Of a stretch of DNA of 64,000 nt, positions 33,641-42,890 are shown piece by piece. The stretch covers positions 17,971 through 81,970 of the forward strand of contig JAGVSJ010000006.1 of NCBI GenBank assembly GCA_019720975.1, given 5' to 3'. The notes beneath the pieces were generated by a model that made no database searches, was not told the DNA's origin, and was given only the letters and a program-made list of their open reading frames with translations. A program made the translations under genes and the position numbers. How positions within the stretch are numbered: the stretch's first letter is position 1; each line of letters starts with the position of its first letter. The DNA comes from Candidatus Sysuiplasma superficiale. Its GTDB lineage: Archaea; Thermoplasmatota; Thermoplasmata; Sysuiplasmatales; Sysuiplasmataceae.

Positions 33641-35389
33641 ATGCCCGTAAGACAGCCTATCGTGACTGTGATGGGTCACGTGGACCATGGAAAGACGACA
33701 ATACTTGACAGCATCAGGGGTAGCTACGTAGCGGCGGGGGAGTCCGGGGGCATCACGCAGGGTATAGGAGCCACTGAAGTTCCAATAGAGAGGGTTGCAA
33801 GACTCTGTGCCGACATCAGGGGCGGAATGCAGTTCACCATTCCCGGGCTCCTCTTCATCGACACGCCAGGCCATCACGCGTTCGTATCAATGAGGGCAAG
33901 GGGGAGTGCACTTTCTGACATTGCAGTTGTTGTCATTGACATAAGGGAAGGTGTCATGCCACAGACTGTTGAGTCAATCAAGCTGCTGAGAAGATTCAGG
34001 ACACCGTTTGTCATAGCGGCCAACAAGATAGACCTTATTGAGGGCTGGAGAAGCGGTTCCTTTGAATCGTTCATTTCATTGCTTCAAAAGCAGAGAGAGG
34101 AAGCCATAGAAAGGCTCGACAGTGCGTTATACAAGATTGTCGGAGATCTGAGCAGCCTCGGTTTTTCGTCAGAACGATATGACAGGATCAAGGACTTTAC
34201 CAGAAATGTCGCCATTGTTCCGCTTAGCGCCAAGACAAAGGACGGAATACCGGACCTTCTCCTCGTTCTGACCGGACTTGCACAGAGGTATCTGGAACAA
34301 CGGCTGGACAGCGAGGATGGACCAGCGCAGGGCACAATAATCGAAGTAAAGGACGAAAAGGGGTTCGGAACTACGGCAGACACAATCATTTACTCAGGCA
34401 CACTGCGGGTCGGAGACAGGGTTGCAATAGGTGTGAAAAACGGAGTCAAGACAACAAGGATCAGAGGCATATTCAAGGCGAGACCCCTCGGAGAGACGAA
34501 AGACCCGAAGGAACGCTTCGCACCTTTCCAGTCTGTCAGTGCCGCTGCAGGCATCAAACTGCTCCTCCAGGATACTGAGGACATTAATGCCGGCGCGCCA
34601 ATTTACGTTTACAGGGATGATCCGTCTGAGGTGGCGGAGAAGATAAGAAGGGAAAGCGAGGTAGGTGTCTCATTCGATGAAACTGGAGTGCTTATCCGGA
34701 CTGATGCCATCGGTTCACTCGAAGCATTGCTCCTTGAGGCCAGGGACAGGGAGATTAGGATTGAAAGAGGCGAGACGGGCCCGGTCACAAGAAGAGACAT
34801 CATAGAGAGATCGTCGAAGACAGATCCGCTTGACAGGGCCATACTTGCATTCAATGTGCCGGTGCTGCCGGAGGCTGCTGAGGAACTGACTAACGCTGAT
34901 GTAAAGGTCATCAGTGGTGATGTGATATACAGCATACTTGACAATTTCACAAAGTGGAGGGACCAGAAAAAGGAAGAACTGATGAACAGGAAGAGGAAGG
35001 AAATGGTATTCCCCGCAAAACTTCTGATCCTTCCGAACCATGTCTTCAGGCTAAGCAAACCCGCAATAGTTGGTGTTAGGGTGCTGGCAGGTCAAATTAC
35101 ACAGGGTACGGGTCTCATCAGGGCAGACGGAAGGGAAGCTGGAAAGCTGAGGAGCATAAGGGCGGGAGAACAGCCCAAGACCGTTGCTGTTGCAGGTGAG
35201 GAGGTAGCCATAGCCATAGAGGGCCCAACTGTTGGAAGGCAGATATCCGAAGGCGATATTCTCTACAGTGACATGCCTGAAGAAGACGCGAGGAAGATAA
35301 CCCCAGAAGAACTTACATTCGACGAGGCACAGATCCTTGATGAGATAAGGAATATCAAGAGAAAGTCAGATCCATTCTGGGGAAACTAG
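33641..35389 (+). CDS. infB: Translation initiation factor aIF5B
   Basis: 582 aa, GTPase that promotes ribosomal subunit joining and initiator tRNA placement. G1 GHVDHGKTT, switch I region GITQGIGATEVP, G3 DTPGHHAF, G4 NKID and G5 SAKT are present, followed by domain II (GTIIEVKDEKGFGTTADTII), domain III and the C-terminal beta-barrel (GEEVAIAIEGPTVGRQI). ATG 33641 is 10 nt after ndk. Length is typical for archaea. Confidence 0.97.
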   Translation: MPVRQPIVTVMGHVDHGKTTILDSIRGSYVAAGESGGITQGIGATEVPIERVARLCADIRGGMQFTIPGLLFIDTPGHHAFVSMRARGSALSDIAVVVIDIREGVMPQTVESIKLLRRFRTPFVIAANKIDLIEGWRSGSFESFISLLQKQREEAIERLDSALYKIVGDLSSLGFSSERYDRIKDFTRNVAIVPLSAKTKDGIPDLLLVLTGLAQRYLEQRLDSEDGPAQGTIIEVKDEKGFGTTADTIIYSGTLRVGDRVAIGVKNGVKTTRIRGIFKARPLGETKDPKERFAPFQSVSAAAGIKLLLQDTEDINAGAPIYVYRDDPSEVAEKIRRESEVGVSFDETGVLIRTDAIGSLEALLLEARDREIRIERGETGPVTRRDIIERSSKTDPLDRAILAFNVPVLPEAAEELTNADVKVISGDVIYSILDNFTKWRDQKKEELMNRKRKEMVFPAKLLILPNHVFRLSKPAIVGVRVLAGQITQGTGLIRADGREAGKLRSIRAGEQPKTVAVAGEEVAIAIEGPTVGRQISEGDILYSDMPEEDARKITPEELTFDEAQILDEIRNIKRKSDPFWGN

Positions 35390-35486
35390 GCACGGTCTCT
35401 GTTGCCTGAGGCACAAGAAAGGACACAGGGATTCGCGGCTGCCTTGATGTTCGAAAAGTTAATAGCGACTCCCGGAAATACCACAC

Positions 35487-35864
35487 ATGATGCATCTTCC
35501 GTCTGAGCTTGAAGCAATGGCTGTCATACCCGCACTTCGTTCCATGCTCGCGAGAGAATTGCTGAGCAAGGGTGCAATGAATCAGACTCAGGTTGCCGCA
35601 CTTCTCGGCATAACGCAGGCTGCAGTGAGCAATTATATGACCGGTGCAAGGGGAAAGGATGCACAGTACCTGAATGATCCCGAGATAAGGGTACGCGTCT
35701 CAATTCTGGCGTCACTGCTGGACGCCAGGCCAGACAGCAGGACAGTCGCAAGGGGCCTGACTGATCTAACAGAATTCATAAGAAAACACAGGCTCATGTG
35801 CGTCATACACAAGGAAGTGGATCCTGACCTTGATGTTGACACGTGCCACATCTGTGACGGGTGA
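35487..35864 (+). CDS. COG2522-type XRE-family transcriptional regulator
   Basis: 125 aa. The HTH is plain: MNQTQVAALLGITQAAVSNYMTGARG. The C-terminus MCVIHKEVDPDLDVDTCHICDG gives three cysteines and a histidine that could bind metal, as in COG2522 archaeal regulators. Starts at ATG 35487 or 35490. Target genes unknown; it lies about 100 nt after infB and convergent with the gene at 35904. Confidence 0.8.
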   Translation: MMHLPSELEAMAVIPALRSMLARELLSKGAMNQTQVAALLGITQAAVSNYMTGARGKDAQYLNDPEIRVRVSILASLLDARPDSRTVARGLTDLTEFIRKHRLMCVIHKEVDPDLDVDTCHICDG

Positions 35865-35903
35865 TACAGAGATACACTCTGCTTCAGGGATTAGAGAACC
35901 GAA

Positions 35904-36611
35904 TCACTTCCTGATATGTGAGACATGCATGAGACCGACAACTCCATGGCAGTTACTTGTCGTCGCAACGCCGATCCTTATAATGTTCTTGCCGGAAGCC
36001 TCTATCAATTCCTCCAGACCTGAAAGCGAGTTGAGTATGCCGGATACAGGTATGCTTCCGACTCCCCAGGCGTAATGTTCTGTCTTGTATACAACAACAG
36101 CGTCCGCATCATCCGACATCTTCTCGGGAACGAGTTTCGACAGATCCCACGTTCGCTCCGACCTGATTGCAGGGCAGATGGCAGGTTCAATGCAGGAGAA
36201 TGGACACAGCCATGCTGCAGCGCTTATGTATCTGACACTTCCGGACGCCTTTTCGAACGGGAGGCCGAATACGCTTTCAACGCTGACCTGTCTGACTTCA
36301 ATTCCATCCCTTTTCCTCAAATATTCGGCAGTCAGGTCAAACAGAAGGTGCGGGGCAATATGGGCAGGGATCAGCTGATCTCCGGCGGATATCTCTCCAT
36401 CGAGGAAGTAACGGAGAAGGTAGGAAAGCCAGTCAGAAACAATCGTTTTCACCCGCCTCTCGCCTGCAAATTCAGCCGCAGCAGGAGGCTCGACATTCCT
36501 GTCCACGACGACTATGGTCCCTCCAGCAATCTTGCCGGCATCCATTGCCTTCAGAAGACTTCTGGTCTGACGGATGCCGTAGCACCCGCCTCCCACAACA
36601 GTTATGCGCAC
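35904..36611 (-). CDS. Conserved hypothetical with Rossmann-like N-terminus and cysteine motif
   Basis: About 235 aa. The N-terminus RITVVGGGCYGIRQTRSLL is a dinucleotide-binding-like betaalphabeta turn with an added Cys; IVVVDRN ends the second strand. The middle carries CPFSCIEPAICPAIRSERTWDL, a four-Cys segment that could bind metal, and the end is ATTSNCHGVVGLMHVSHI. Start placed at GTG 36611, 25 nt after a TATA-like sequence, rather than TTG 36620. No family name is recognised with confidence; a redox or cofactor-binding role is possible. Confidence 0.6.
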   Translation of the reverse strand: MRITVVGGGCYGIRQTRSLLKAMDAGKIAGGTIVVVDRNVEPPAAAEFAGERRVKTIVSDWLSYLLRYFLDGEISAGDQLIPAHIAPHLLFDLTAEYLRKRDGIEVRQVSVESVFGLPFEKASGSVRYISAAAWLCPFSCIEPAICPAIRSERTWDLSKLVPEKMSDDADAVVVYKTEHYAWGVGSIPVSGILNSLSGLEELIEASGKNIIRIGVATTSNCHGVVGLMHVSHIRK

Positions 36612-36634
36612 GTGAGACAAAAGCTGCTACAGCT

Positions 36635-36646
36635 CTATATATCATT
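36635..36646. promoter_or_regulatory. Shared TATA-like element between divergent genes
   Basis: ctatatatcatt is near-palindromic. Read on the minus strand it is about 25 nt before GTG 36611; read on the plus strand it lies 40 nt before ATG 36687. Confidence 0.45.
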
Positions 36647-36686
36647 ATCCCCTTATCTGGGAATGTGCCGCCGCCGGTCGGAGTAA

Positions 36687-37604
36687 ATGACTGAGGACAA
36701 GAAGAAAGCTGGAGATAGCGATAGAGTTTTTCTCTCAATCCTGGCAATTTTCGTCATACTTCTGGCAGTTTCAATAATGACTGATGCTGCGGCACACAGG
36801 ACCGCACTCTTGAGCACAACGGGCAATGACATAGTATATTCCGGCAGTTTCGGCATTTCCGTATTTTCGCTCGTTGGCATATTGCTCATTGCACTGATGC
36901 TCTTTGACATTGTTCTTCTTCTTTTCGGTTCGCGCCCAGTCTTCACAAAGGGGAGTTATCAGCAGAAAAAGAAAGGGGGCATTGCCCAGAACATTGCACT
37001 TTCCATTCTTTTCCTCTTCATTGTCATCGCCTTCCTCTACATATATGGCGGTGATTTCTCGTCTGGAGGAGGACTCAGCAGAAGTTCAAGGATATCCTCA
37101 TTGAATTCCACGTCACCGTTGCAGGGCATAAATTTCGGAACATCTTCGCTGGATCAGGCTGCAGGCCCCATCATCATTGCAGGAGTTGTTCTCACTGCCG
37201 TCCTCATCATTCTGACTGTGCTCACCGCCGTCAGGGTTGCGGAGGAGCCAGAAAGGAAAGAGATGCTTAAGACCGAAACAGATGAGCTGAAGAAAGGAGT
37301 ATATGAAGTGACGACATCCGACGATCCGAGAAACGCAATACTTGAGATGTACAGAAAGCTCTGCGATCTGCTGGTCTCGAGTGGAGCACGGAACAGACCT
37401 GAATGGACCGCAAGGGAGTTTGAGTCTGAAGCCAGATCCATCCTCGGCTTGCATGACAGCCAGCTCACCGAACTGACCCTTCTGTTTGAGGAGGCTAAGT
37501 ACAGCACACATCAGATGGGTAAAGAGGAGAGAAGGAAGGCGGCTGAAATACTGGAAAGAGTTGTCTCGTCTGTAATATCGGGCAGGGGGGAAGGGACTGA
37601 TTGA
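36687..37604 (+). CDS. DUF4129-type membrane protein
   Basis: 305 aa. Four hydrophobic helices (about 14-30, 55-80, 95-115 and 158-182), then a cytoplasmic helical domain: PRNAILEMYRKLCDLLVSSG, RPEWTAREFESEA and LTLLFEEAKYSTHQMGKEER, the pattern of DUF4129 C-termini, which usually appear beside MoxR and DUF58 genes. First gene of a seven-gene run to 42804. Preceded by cggag. Function within the MoxR system is not established. Confidence 0.82.
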   Translation: MTEDKKKAGDSDRVFLSILAIFVILLAVSIMTDAAAHRTALLSTTGNDIVYSGSFGISVFSLVGILLIALMLFDIVLLLFGSRPVFTKGSYQQKKKGGIAQNIALSILFLFIVIAFLYIYGGDFSSGGGLSRSSRISSLNSTSPLQGINFGTSSLDQAAGPIIIAGVVLTAVLIILTVLTAVRVAEEPERKEMLKTETDELKKGVYEVTTSDDPRNAILEMYRKLCDLLVSSGARNRPEWTAREFESEARSILGLHDSQLTELTLLFEEAKYSTHQMGKEERRKAAEILERVVSSVISGRGEGTD

Positions 37605-37608
37605 AATA

Positions 37609-38127
37609 TTGAGCAGAGATTGGAGGGTTGCGACGATCATCCTTGTTTCAATTATGACTCCGCTGTCCTTCCTCCTCCTTCACGCCCTACGTCTTCAGAC
37701 TGCGCCTGCCGTTTTTGCTGCAGTCATTGCCACATCACTTATTGAAACAATAACCATAATTTCTGTACTGAGCAGTGCAGGAAAGAAGGGTGGGGGAAGC
37801 CGCAGAAGGTGGAAGGGCAGAAGCGATTTCGGCAGTCAGGTAAGACGTGCAGAAATGGCATTGTCGGGAAAGGCATACAGCCAGGAACTTGTACTTCGTG
37901 AGGTACAGAATATCTTCCTGGAAAGAATAGCCATGAAAGCGGGGATATCACAGAATGAAGTGAGAAGAATGATTGAGGATGGTTCTTTGAATGACCGGCT
38001 CACAAGAGAACAGCTTGAAGTGGCCCTGGCAGTAGTGACCTGCAGCTCAGGACGACATGGTGACCGTGACAGGAAATTTTTTGAAACCAGCCTCAACAGG
38101 TTTTTTGATATTGTGGAAGAATATTGA
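37609..38127 (+). CDS. Two-TM protein of the MoxR locus
   Basis: 172 aa from TTG 37609, four nucleotides after the upstream stop. Two N-terminal helices (about 7-25 and 30-52), a basic patch (GGGSRRRWKGR) and a helical cytoplasmic region (QELVLREVQNIFLERIAMKAG). No named domain recognised. The close spacing to both neighbours shows that it belongs to the operon. Confidence 0.7.
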   Translation: MSRDWRVATIILVSIMTPLSFLLLHALRLQTAPAVFAAVIATSLIETITIISVLSSAGKKGGGSRRRWKGRSDFGSQVRRAEMALSGKAYSQELVLREVQNIFLERIAMKAGISQNEVRRMIEDGSLNDRLTREQLEVALAVVTCSSGRHGDRDRKFFETSLNRFFDIVEEY

Positions 38128-38133
38128 GGTGAT

Positions 38134-39087
38134 TTGCTGGATACCGCACAGGTCAGGGAAATATCTGAACAGATCCTGGATGAGATAGAAAAGTCTGTTA
38201 TCGGAAAGAAGAATGTTCTGACAGCCATGCTGACGGCAATCTTTGCCAGCGGGCACATACTTATAGAAGATCTTCCGGGACTCGCCAAAACACTGATTGC
38301 AAGAAACCTGTCAGCGGCTGTCGGATGCAATTTCAGGCGTATACAGTTCACGCCGGATCTGCTGCCATCGGACGTAACCGGGGCAAACATATTTGACAGG
38401 AGGACAGGAGAATTCAGGCTCAGGAAGGGACCGCTTTTCACAAATATGCTTCTGGCGGATGAGATAAACAGGGCTCCGCCAAAGACCCAGGCCGCACTGC
38501 TGGAAGCGATGCAGGAAGGTCAGGCAACAATAGAAGGGGAAACACATGTTATCGAACCCCCCTTCATTGTGATAGCAACACAGAATCCTATAGAGTACGA
38601 GGGCACATATCCTCTCCCTGAAGCACAGCTTGACCGTTTCATGGTGAGGATTGCAGTGGGCTATCCCGGAAGGGCCGAAGAGGCCGAAATACTGCGAAGG
38701 AGAAGAGAAAGGAGAAGAGAAGAGCAATGTGCTGAAGAGGTGATAGACAGGGAGACGTTGCTTGAGATACAGAAGACGACTGAGACGATCCATGTTTCCG
38801 ATGACGTTCAGGATTACATTGTCGACATAATACGCTCCACCAGAAATCACAGGTCGGTGGAGACAGGCGCATCCCCAAGGGGAACACTGGCACTGATGAG
38901 GCTGAGTATGGCATCGGCCTGTATGAAGGGAAGGGATTTTGTAATACCGGATGACGTGAAGGAATTTGCTGTTTTTGCGCTCGCGCACAGGATAATACTC
39001 AAGCCGGACCCGTGGCTCAGGGGAATGAAGGCGGAGAGCATAATATCAGAGGTTCTGGAGAAAACGGCAGTACCCAGGATGGAATGA
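38134..39087 (+). CDS. MoxR-family AAA+ ATPase (first copy)
   Basis: 317 aa. Walker A is EDLPGLAKT, Walker B LADEINR with PPKTQAALLEAMQEGQ, sensor 1 IATQNPIEYEGTYPLPEAQLDRF, and a C-terminal lid. These are classic MoxR features. Such ATPases act as chaperones that assemble or activate partner complexes, commonly with a DUF58 protein, as encoded next. TTG start after GAGGTGAT. Confidence 0.93.
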   Translation: MLDTAQVREISEQILDEIEKSVIGKKNVLTAMLTAIFASGHILIEDLPGLAKTLIARNLSAAVGCNFRRIQFTPDLLPSDVTGANIFDRRTGEFRLRKGPLFTNMLLADEINRAPPKTQAALLEAMQEGQATIEGETHVIEPPFIVIATQNPIEYEGTYPLPEAQLDRFMVRIAVGYPGRAEEAEILRRRRERRREEQCAEEVIDRETLLEIQKTTETIHVSDDVQDYIVDIIRSTRNHRSVETGASPRGTLALMRLSMASACMKGRDFVIPDDVKEFAVFALAHRIILKPDPWLRGMKAESIISEVLEKTAVPRME

Positions 39088-39138
39088 GCTACGGAGAAAA
39101 ATCTTTCACTCATACTGGTCTTCGCTTCCATTCTTCCA

Positions 39139-40338
39139 GTGCTTCTGTTTCTTACAGGCGACGTCGTCTACGGACTGCTCTTCGCGGCTGCTTCTGCAGT
39201 CATAACTGTGTCCAGATTTGTGTTTTCTGACTTCTCCAGTATTACTGTCGAGTGCACTGTCCTGCCCCGGGAAATATATGCGGGGGATGACATCACCATC
39301 AGTCATCGCTTCAGATCATATCGTGGCTCTGTGTTCATAGTCTCTGTTCTGCAGAGGTTTCCTGAAGGCATGGGTATCGGTGACATAGCCTATGAATGCC
39401 TTGTCAGGGGCGAAAGAAGACTGGATTTCGTTTTTCATGTCGGCGGTGCCGGCATCTTCCCGGTTGATCCGCCCCAGGTGAGGGTGTATGACATTTTCAG
39501 GCTGAGGAGCATGCCTTTGAGCAGTGGTAACGGGTACCATATCTCATCGATGCGCCGTGTGGAGAGAATAGACGCAGGCGTTGTCAGACCCTTTCACTAC
39601 ACCATGCAGGCCGGTAACATAGTCTCAGCGTTTGCCGGCAGTGGGATTGAATTTCACTCTGTTGTCAGTTACGCCGGCAGTCCTGAATCCAGAAGAATAA
39701 ACTGGAAAACTACAGCCAGAACGGGTGAACTGTGGTTCAACCGCTATTCGAGTGAAAGGAGCGGTACGGCTGTCATTCTACTCGACCTCAGACAGATAGC
39801 CTCAGATGAAGAGCTCACAGTACGGTTTGCGGAGAGGGCAGTGCAGGCTGCACTGTCTTTCGCATACAGTTCGCTGCAGGAACGCAACGCTGTAGGAATG
39901 ATCGCAATCGGTGAGAGAGTGATCAGCATTCGGACAGATTTCGGAAGGAGGCATTATGAGAGAATATCACGGGCTCTGATGCTTATGCGCCCTTCAAGAG
40001 AATATTCGCCTGTCAGGCTTGACGCAGCAGCCAGCAGATACGCACACTATGCTTCACAGCTGATCGTCATAACACCTCTGCATGAGAGGGATGATGTGGA
40101 TTCAATTGCATCGCTTTCCATTTCGCACAGGGACATACTGCTTGTCGTGCCGATGCTCCACCACAGAGAGAGTGCTGCCTCAGCAATGCAGATAGCGGCA
40201 GAAATTACACGCCTGAGACAGCAGAACAACGCCATAGCCGCATCCCGCTTCTGTCGAACGTTTGTCTGGGAACAGGACGTGGATCTTGGCATGATTTCCG
40301 AACTGCCAGGTTATGCTGCCGGGAGGATGAGAAGATGA
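39139..40338 (+). CDS. DUF58 protein (MoxR partner)
   Basis: 399 aa. Two N-terminal hydrophobic stretches, a beta domain, then the DUF58 block SPESRRINWKTTARTGELWFNRYSSERSG and a VWA-like C-terminal fold (AVILLDLR, ending in a short helix set). The GTG at 39139 is the first standard start. The open frame extends back to the moxR stop and encodes more of a membrane helix (LSLILVFASILP), so the true N-terminus may be about 12-16 residues longer with a non-standard start. Ends overlapping the next ATG. Confidence 0.88.
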   Translation: MLLFLTGDVVYGLLFAAASAVITVSRFVFSDFSSITVECTVLPREIYAGDDITISHRFRSYRGSVFIVSVLQRFPEGMGIGDIAYECLVRGERRLDFVFHVGGAGIFPVDPPQVRVYDIFRLRSMPLSSGNGYHISSMRRVERIDAGVVRPFHYTMQAGNIVSAFAGSGIEFHSVVSYAGSPESRRINWKTTARTGELWFNRYSSERSGTAVILLDLRQIASDEELTVRFAERAVQAALSFAYSSLQERNAVGMIAIGERVISIRTDFGRRHYERISRALMLMRPSREYSPVRLDAAASRYAHYASQLIVITPLHERDDVDSIASLSISHRDILLVVPMLHHRESAASAMQIAAEITRLRQQNNAIAASRFCRTFVWEQDVDLGMISELPGYAAGRMRR

Positions 40339-40847
40339 GACGGAACAGGCTGGAAACTGCGGGATACGCCGTAACGGCTGTCCCCTCACTTCTCATGTCT
40401 CTGTTTTCATATCCCGCTCACTACGTTCCTTTTGCAGTCGTTGCTGCCGCTGTCTTCGTGATAAGCCTGGCAGGAATAAGAACGGCCGGATTCGCACTGA
40501 ACCTTTCAGCCCTCCTGCTCTTCGCGTACGGACAGAGATTTTCCCTTCCTGATGTTGCAGGAGACATACTCATTTTCGTTCTGATATCTGCCTCAGCAAT
40601 TGTTCCTGCCTGCGGAAACGTCACGCCAGTATCCGAAGCCGCTGACCGAATAATCACACGCCTGATCCTCCAGCTGTCCGGAAGTTTCCTGGCCGCGCTT
40701 CTTGCAGCACTGGCTGTTGTTATCATCGCTGAGCAGCTTGGCTTCAGCATAAACAGTATTGCGCTGCTTGTGCCTTTCCTGGGCGGAGCACTGCTGGCTC
40801 TCCTGTTTCTGGCAGGCCGGATAGAGAGAGATTCAGAAAGGGGTTGA
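40335..40847 (+). CDS. Membrane protein of the MoxR locus
   Basis: 170 aa with about five hydrophobic helices and almost no soluble part, ending in a basic/acidic tail IERDSERG. ATG overlaps the DUF58 stop by 4 nt. Family not recognised; likely a membrane partner of the DUF58/MoxR pair by position. Confidence 0.7.
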   Translation: MRRNRLETAGYAVTAVPSLLMSLFSYPAHYVPFAVVAAAVFVISLAGIRTAGFALNLSALLLFAYGQRFSLPDVAGDILIFVLISASAIVPACGNVTPVSEAADRIITRLILQLSGSFLAALLAALAVVIIAEQLGFSINSIALLVPFLGGALLALLFLAGRIERDSERG

Positions 40848-40951
40848 TTCTGCTGCCGCAGCGTACAAATAAAAGGCGACAATTTAATTAATGAAATGGC
40901 ATAGTGTAACCCATCCTGGCCCAGGGCCAGCCAATTGCACGGAGGATTTAG

Positions 40952-41905
40952 GTGCGCGAAGCATCGCTGACACAGGATACACTGTATGAAGCTGTCAGGG
41001 AAATCAAATCGAGACACTCAATTGTCGGCCGCGATGAGGAGCTTGCGGAAGCGCTGATGTGTGTCTCTGCCGGAAGGCACATACTCATAGAAGGACCGGT
41101 CGGCGTCGGAAAGACAGTCCTTGCATCATCAATAGCGGAGTACCTTGGCAGACCGATATTCAGGGTTGACGGTGATGAGCGCTATACGGAGCAGAAACTG
41201 ACAGGATGGTTTGATCCGCCCGCTGTGATGCAGAGGGGGTACACACATGAGTCGTTCATAAGCGGTCCTCTGTCGAACGCCATGACGCAGGGCGGCATAC
41301 TTTTCATAAATGAACTAAATCGTCTGAATGAGGGAGTACAGAATGTACTTCTTCCCGCGATGGATGAGGGCAAGATAGAGATACCCCGGATAGGAACGAT
41401 TTACGCAAAGGAAGGTTTTTTGATAATATCCACACAGAATCCGCGTGAATTCATCGCAACAAGCTCGATATCCGAAGCACTCTCCGACAGATTTGAACTC
41501 CTTCCTCTTTCATATCAGAGTGAAGCGGAGGAAAGAGAGATAGTAGAAAGGAGAACAGGAACACGGGACAGGAAAGTTGTTGAGACGATAGTCGCCATAA
41601 TCAGGGAAACGCGCGTACATCCCTCTGTGAGGCGTGGTGCCTCGATTAGGGCGGCAACAAGCATGGCTGCAATAATGAACTATCTCGGAACCGATGTAGA
41701 AGACTACAGGAAGGCAGCCTATCTGGCGCTTCCCACAAGGATCGAGCTGAGGGAGGACTCGAAGAAGAACGTTTATGAGATTATCGACGAGATAATAGAC
41801 AAAGCAGTCTTTTCTTCGGCATCACTCAAGCCCGAGGCGAAGCCCCAAGACGCTGTTGAGGATACGAAGGGCACCGGTGAGGAAAAAAAAACGATCAGGA
41901 AATGA
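40952..41905 (+). CDS. MoxR-family AAA+ ATPase (second copy)
   Basis: 317 aa. Walker A EGPVGVGKT, Walker B LFINELNRLNEGVQNVLLPAMDEG, sensor 1 ISTQNPREF and an arginine finger in SDRFELL. It belongs to the MoxR/CbbQ/NorQ/CoxD-like group and is clearly diverged from the copy at 38134. A charged tail (KGTGEEKKTIRK) extends past the lid. GTG start after GGAGG. Overlaps the VWA gene by 4 nt: the ATPase-VWA pair is the usual unit that remodels or loads metalloenzymes. Confidence 0.92.
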   Translation: MREASLTQDTLYEAVREIKSRHSIVGRDEELAEALMCVSAGRHILIEGPVGVGKTVLASSIAEYLGRPIFRVDGDERYTEQKLTGWFDPPAVMQRGYTHESFISGPLSNAMTQGGILFINELNRLNEGVQNVLLPAMDEGKIEIPRIGTIYAKEGFLIISTQNPREFIATSSISEALSDRFELLPLSYQSEAEEREIVERRTGTRDRKVVETIVAIIRETRVHPSVRRGASIRAATSMAAIMNYLGTDVEDYRKAAYLALPTRIELREDSKKNVYEIIDEIIDKAVFSSASLKPEAKPQDAVEDTKGTGEEKKTIRK

Positions 41906-42804
41906 GCCCTGAGCCTGAGAGCGCATTTGAGATCATGCAGAGGTTGAAGGGCATAGTCGACATACCTTCAGGAACCAGTGATGAGGTTGTCTGGTCCATT
42001 GCAAAGAATTACCAGAAGATAAGACTTAAGGCAAAGGATCCGTCGCTTGTCCAGGCGGCGAAGAAGATCGCGATCAGGGCAATAATAGACCGGACGTTGC
42101 ACCAGCTCGGCCCGACAAAGATGCCGATGGTCAGAAAGAGGGTCGAGTACGCCCCTGGGGAAGAGGGTGAGATAGATGTATCCGGCACTCTGGACAACAT
42201 CCATTCGCTCAGGGAAATTAACCCGAAGGACATAATACTTGAAAGAAAGGAACTCAAGCACATTGCCTGCGTACTAATGATTGACGCCAGTCTCTCAATG
42301 ACCGGCGAAAAGCTTGCAATGGCAACCAGTTCGATAGCCGTTCTCGCCCACAGACTGAAAGGTATCGAGTACGGCGTCGTCCTCTTCGAAAACAGGGCCA
42401 ATGTCATAAAGAAAATGGATGCTGAGGCTGATCTTGAAAAACTGATAGGCGATCTGCTTGACCTCAATGCAATGGGATATACCAACATTGAGGAAGGATT
42501 GAGGGCAGGGATAAATGAGCTCGAAAAGGCGAAAACCACCGACAGAATTGGCATAATAGTCACTGACGGCAATTACACAATGGGACACGATCCAAGACAG
42601 ACAGCGTCGCTGTTTCCGAAGCTGCACGTTATAATGACAACCGGTCTTGATGCAAGGGAAGACATATGCAGCGGCATGGCGCAGAGGGGGAAGGGGAAGA
42701 TGTACGAAATCAAAAATTATGAGGAGATGCCGGGTGTGCTTTACAGCATCATAAAGACATTCCATCTCAGACTCCACCAGAGAGGCGGTATGAGGGAGAA
42801 ATAG
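41902..42804 (+). CDS. VWA-domain partner of the second MoxR ATPase
   Basis: 300 aa. N-terminal helical part, then a von Willebrand A domain with the MIDAS motif DASLSMTGEK, the Thr in GYTNIEEGL and the Asp in IVTDGNYTMG. Comparable to CoxE, CbbO-C-terminus and BchD-type partners. No membrane segment. Translationally coupled to the ATPase. Its target is not shown; the molybdenum hydroxylase at 11.4-14.8 kb is a conceivable client, since CoxD/CoxE mature that enzyme class. Confidence 0.88.
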   Translation: MSPEPESAFEIMQRLKGIVDIPSGTSDEVVWSIAKNYQKIRLKAKDPSLVQAAKKIAIRAIIDRTLHQLGPTKMPMVRKRVEYAPGEEGEIDVSGTLDNIHSLREINPKDIILERKELKHIACVLMIDASLSMTGEKLAMATSSIAVLAHRLKGIEYGVVLFENRANVIKKMDAEADLEKLIGDLLDLNAMGYTNIEEGLRAGINELEKAKTTDRIGIIVTDGNYTMGHDPRQTASLFPKLHVIMTTGLDAREDICSGMAQRGKGKMYEIKNYEEMPGVLYSIIKTFHLRLHQRGGMREK

Positions 42805-42890
42805 GTCCGCTCCCTGTTCATTTGTGGCGATGCCTGTTCCCTTTGCCGAACTTCCCGCCGGTAAAAACAGATTAATAACATCAACCCCGT

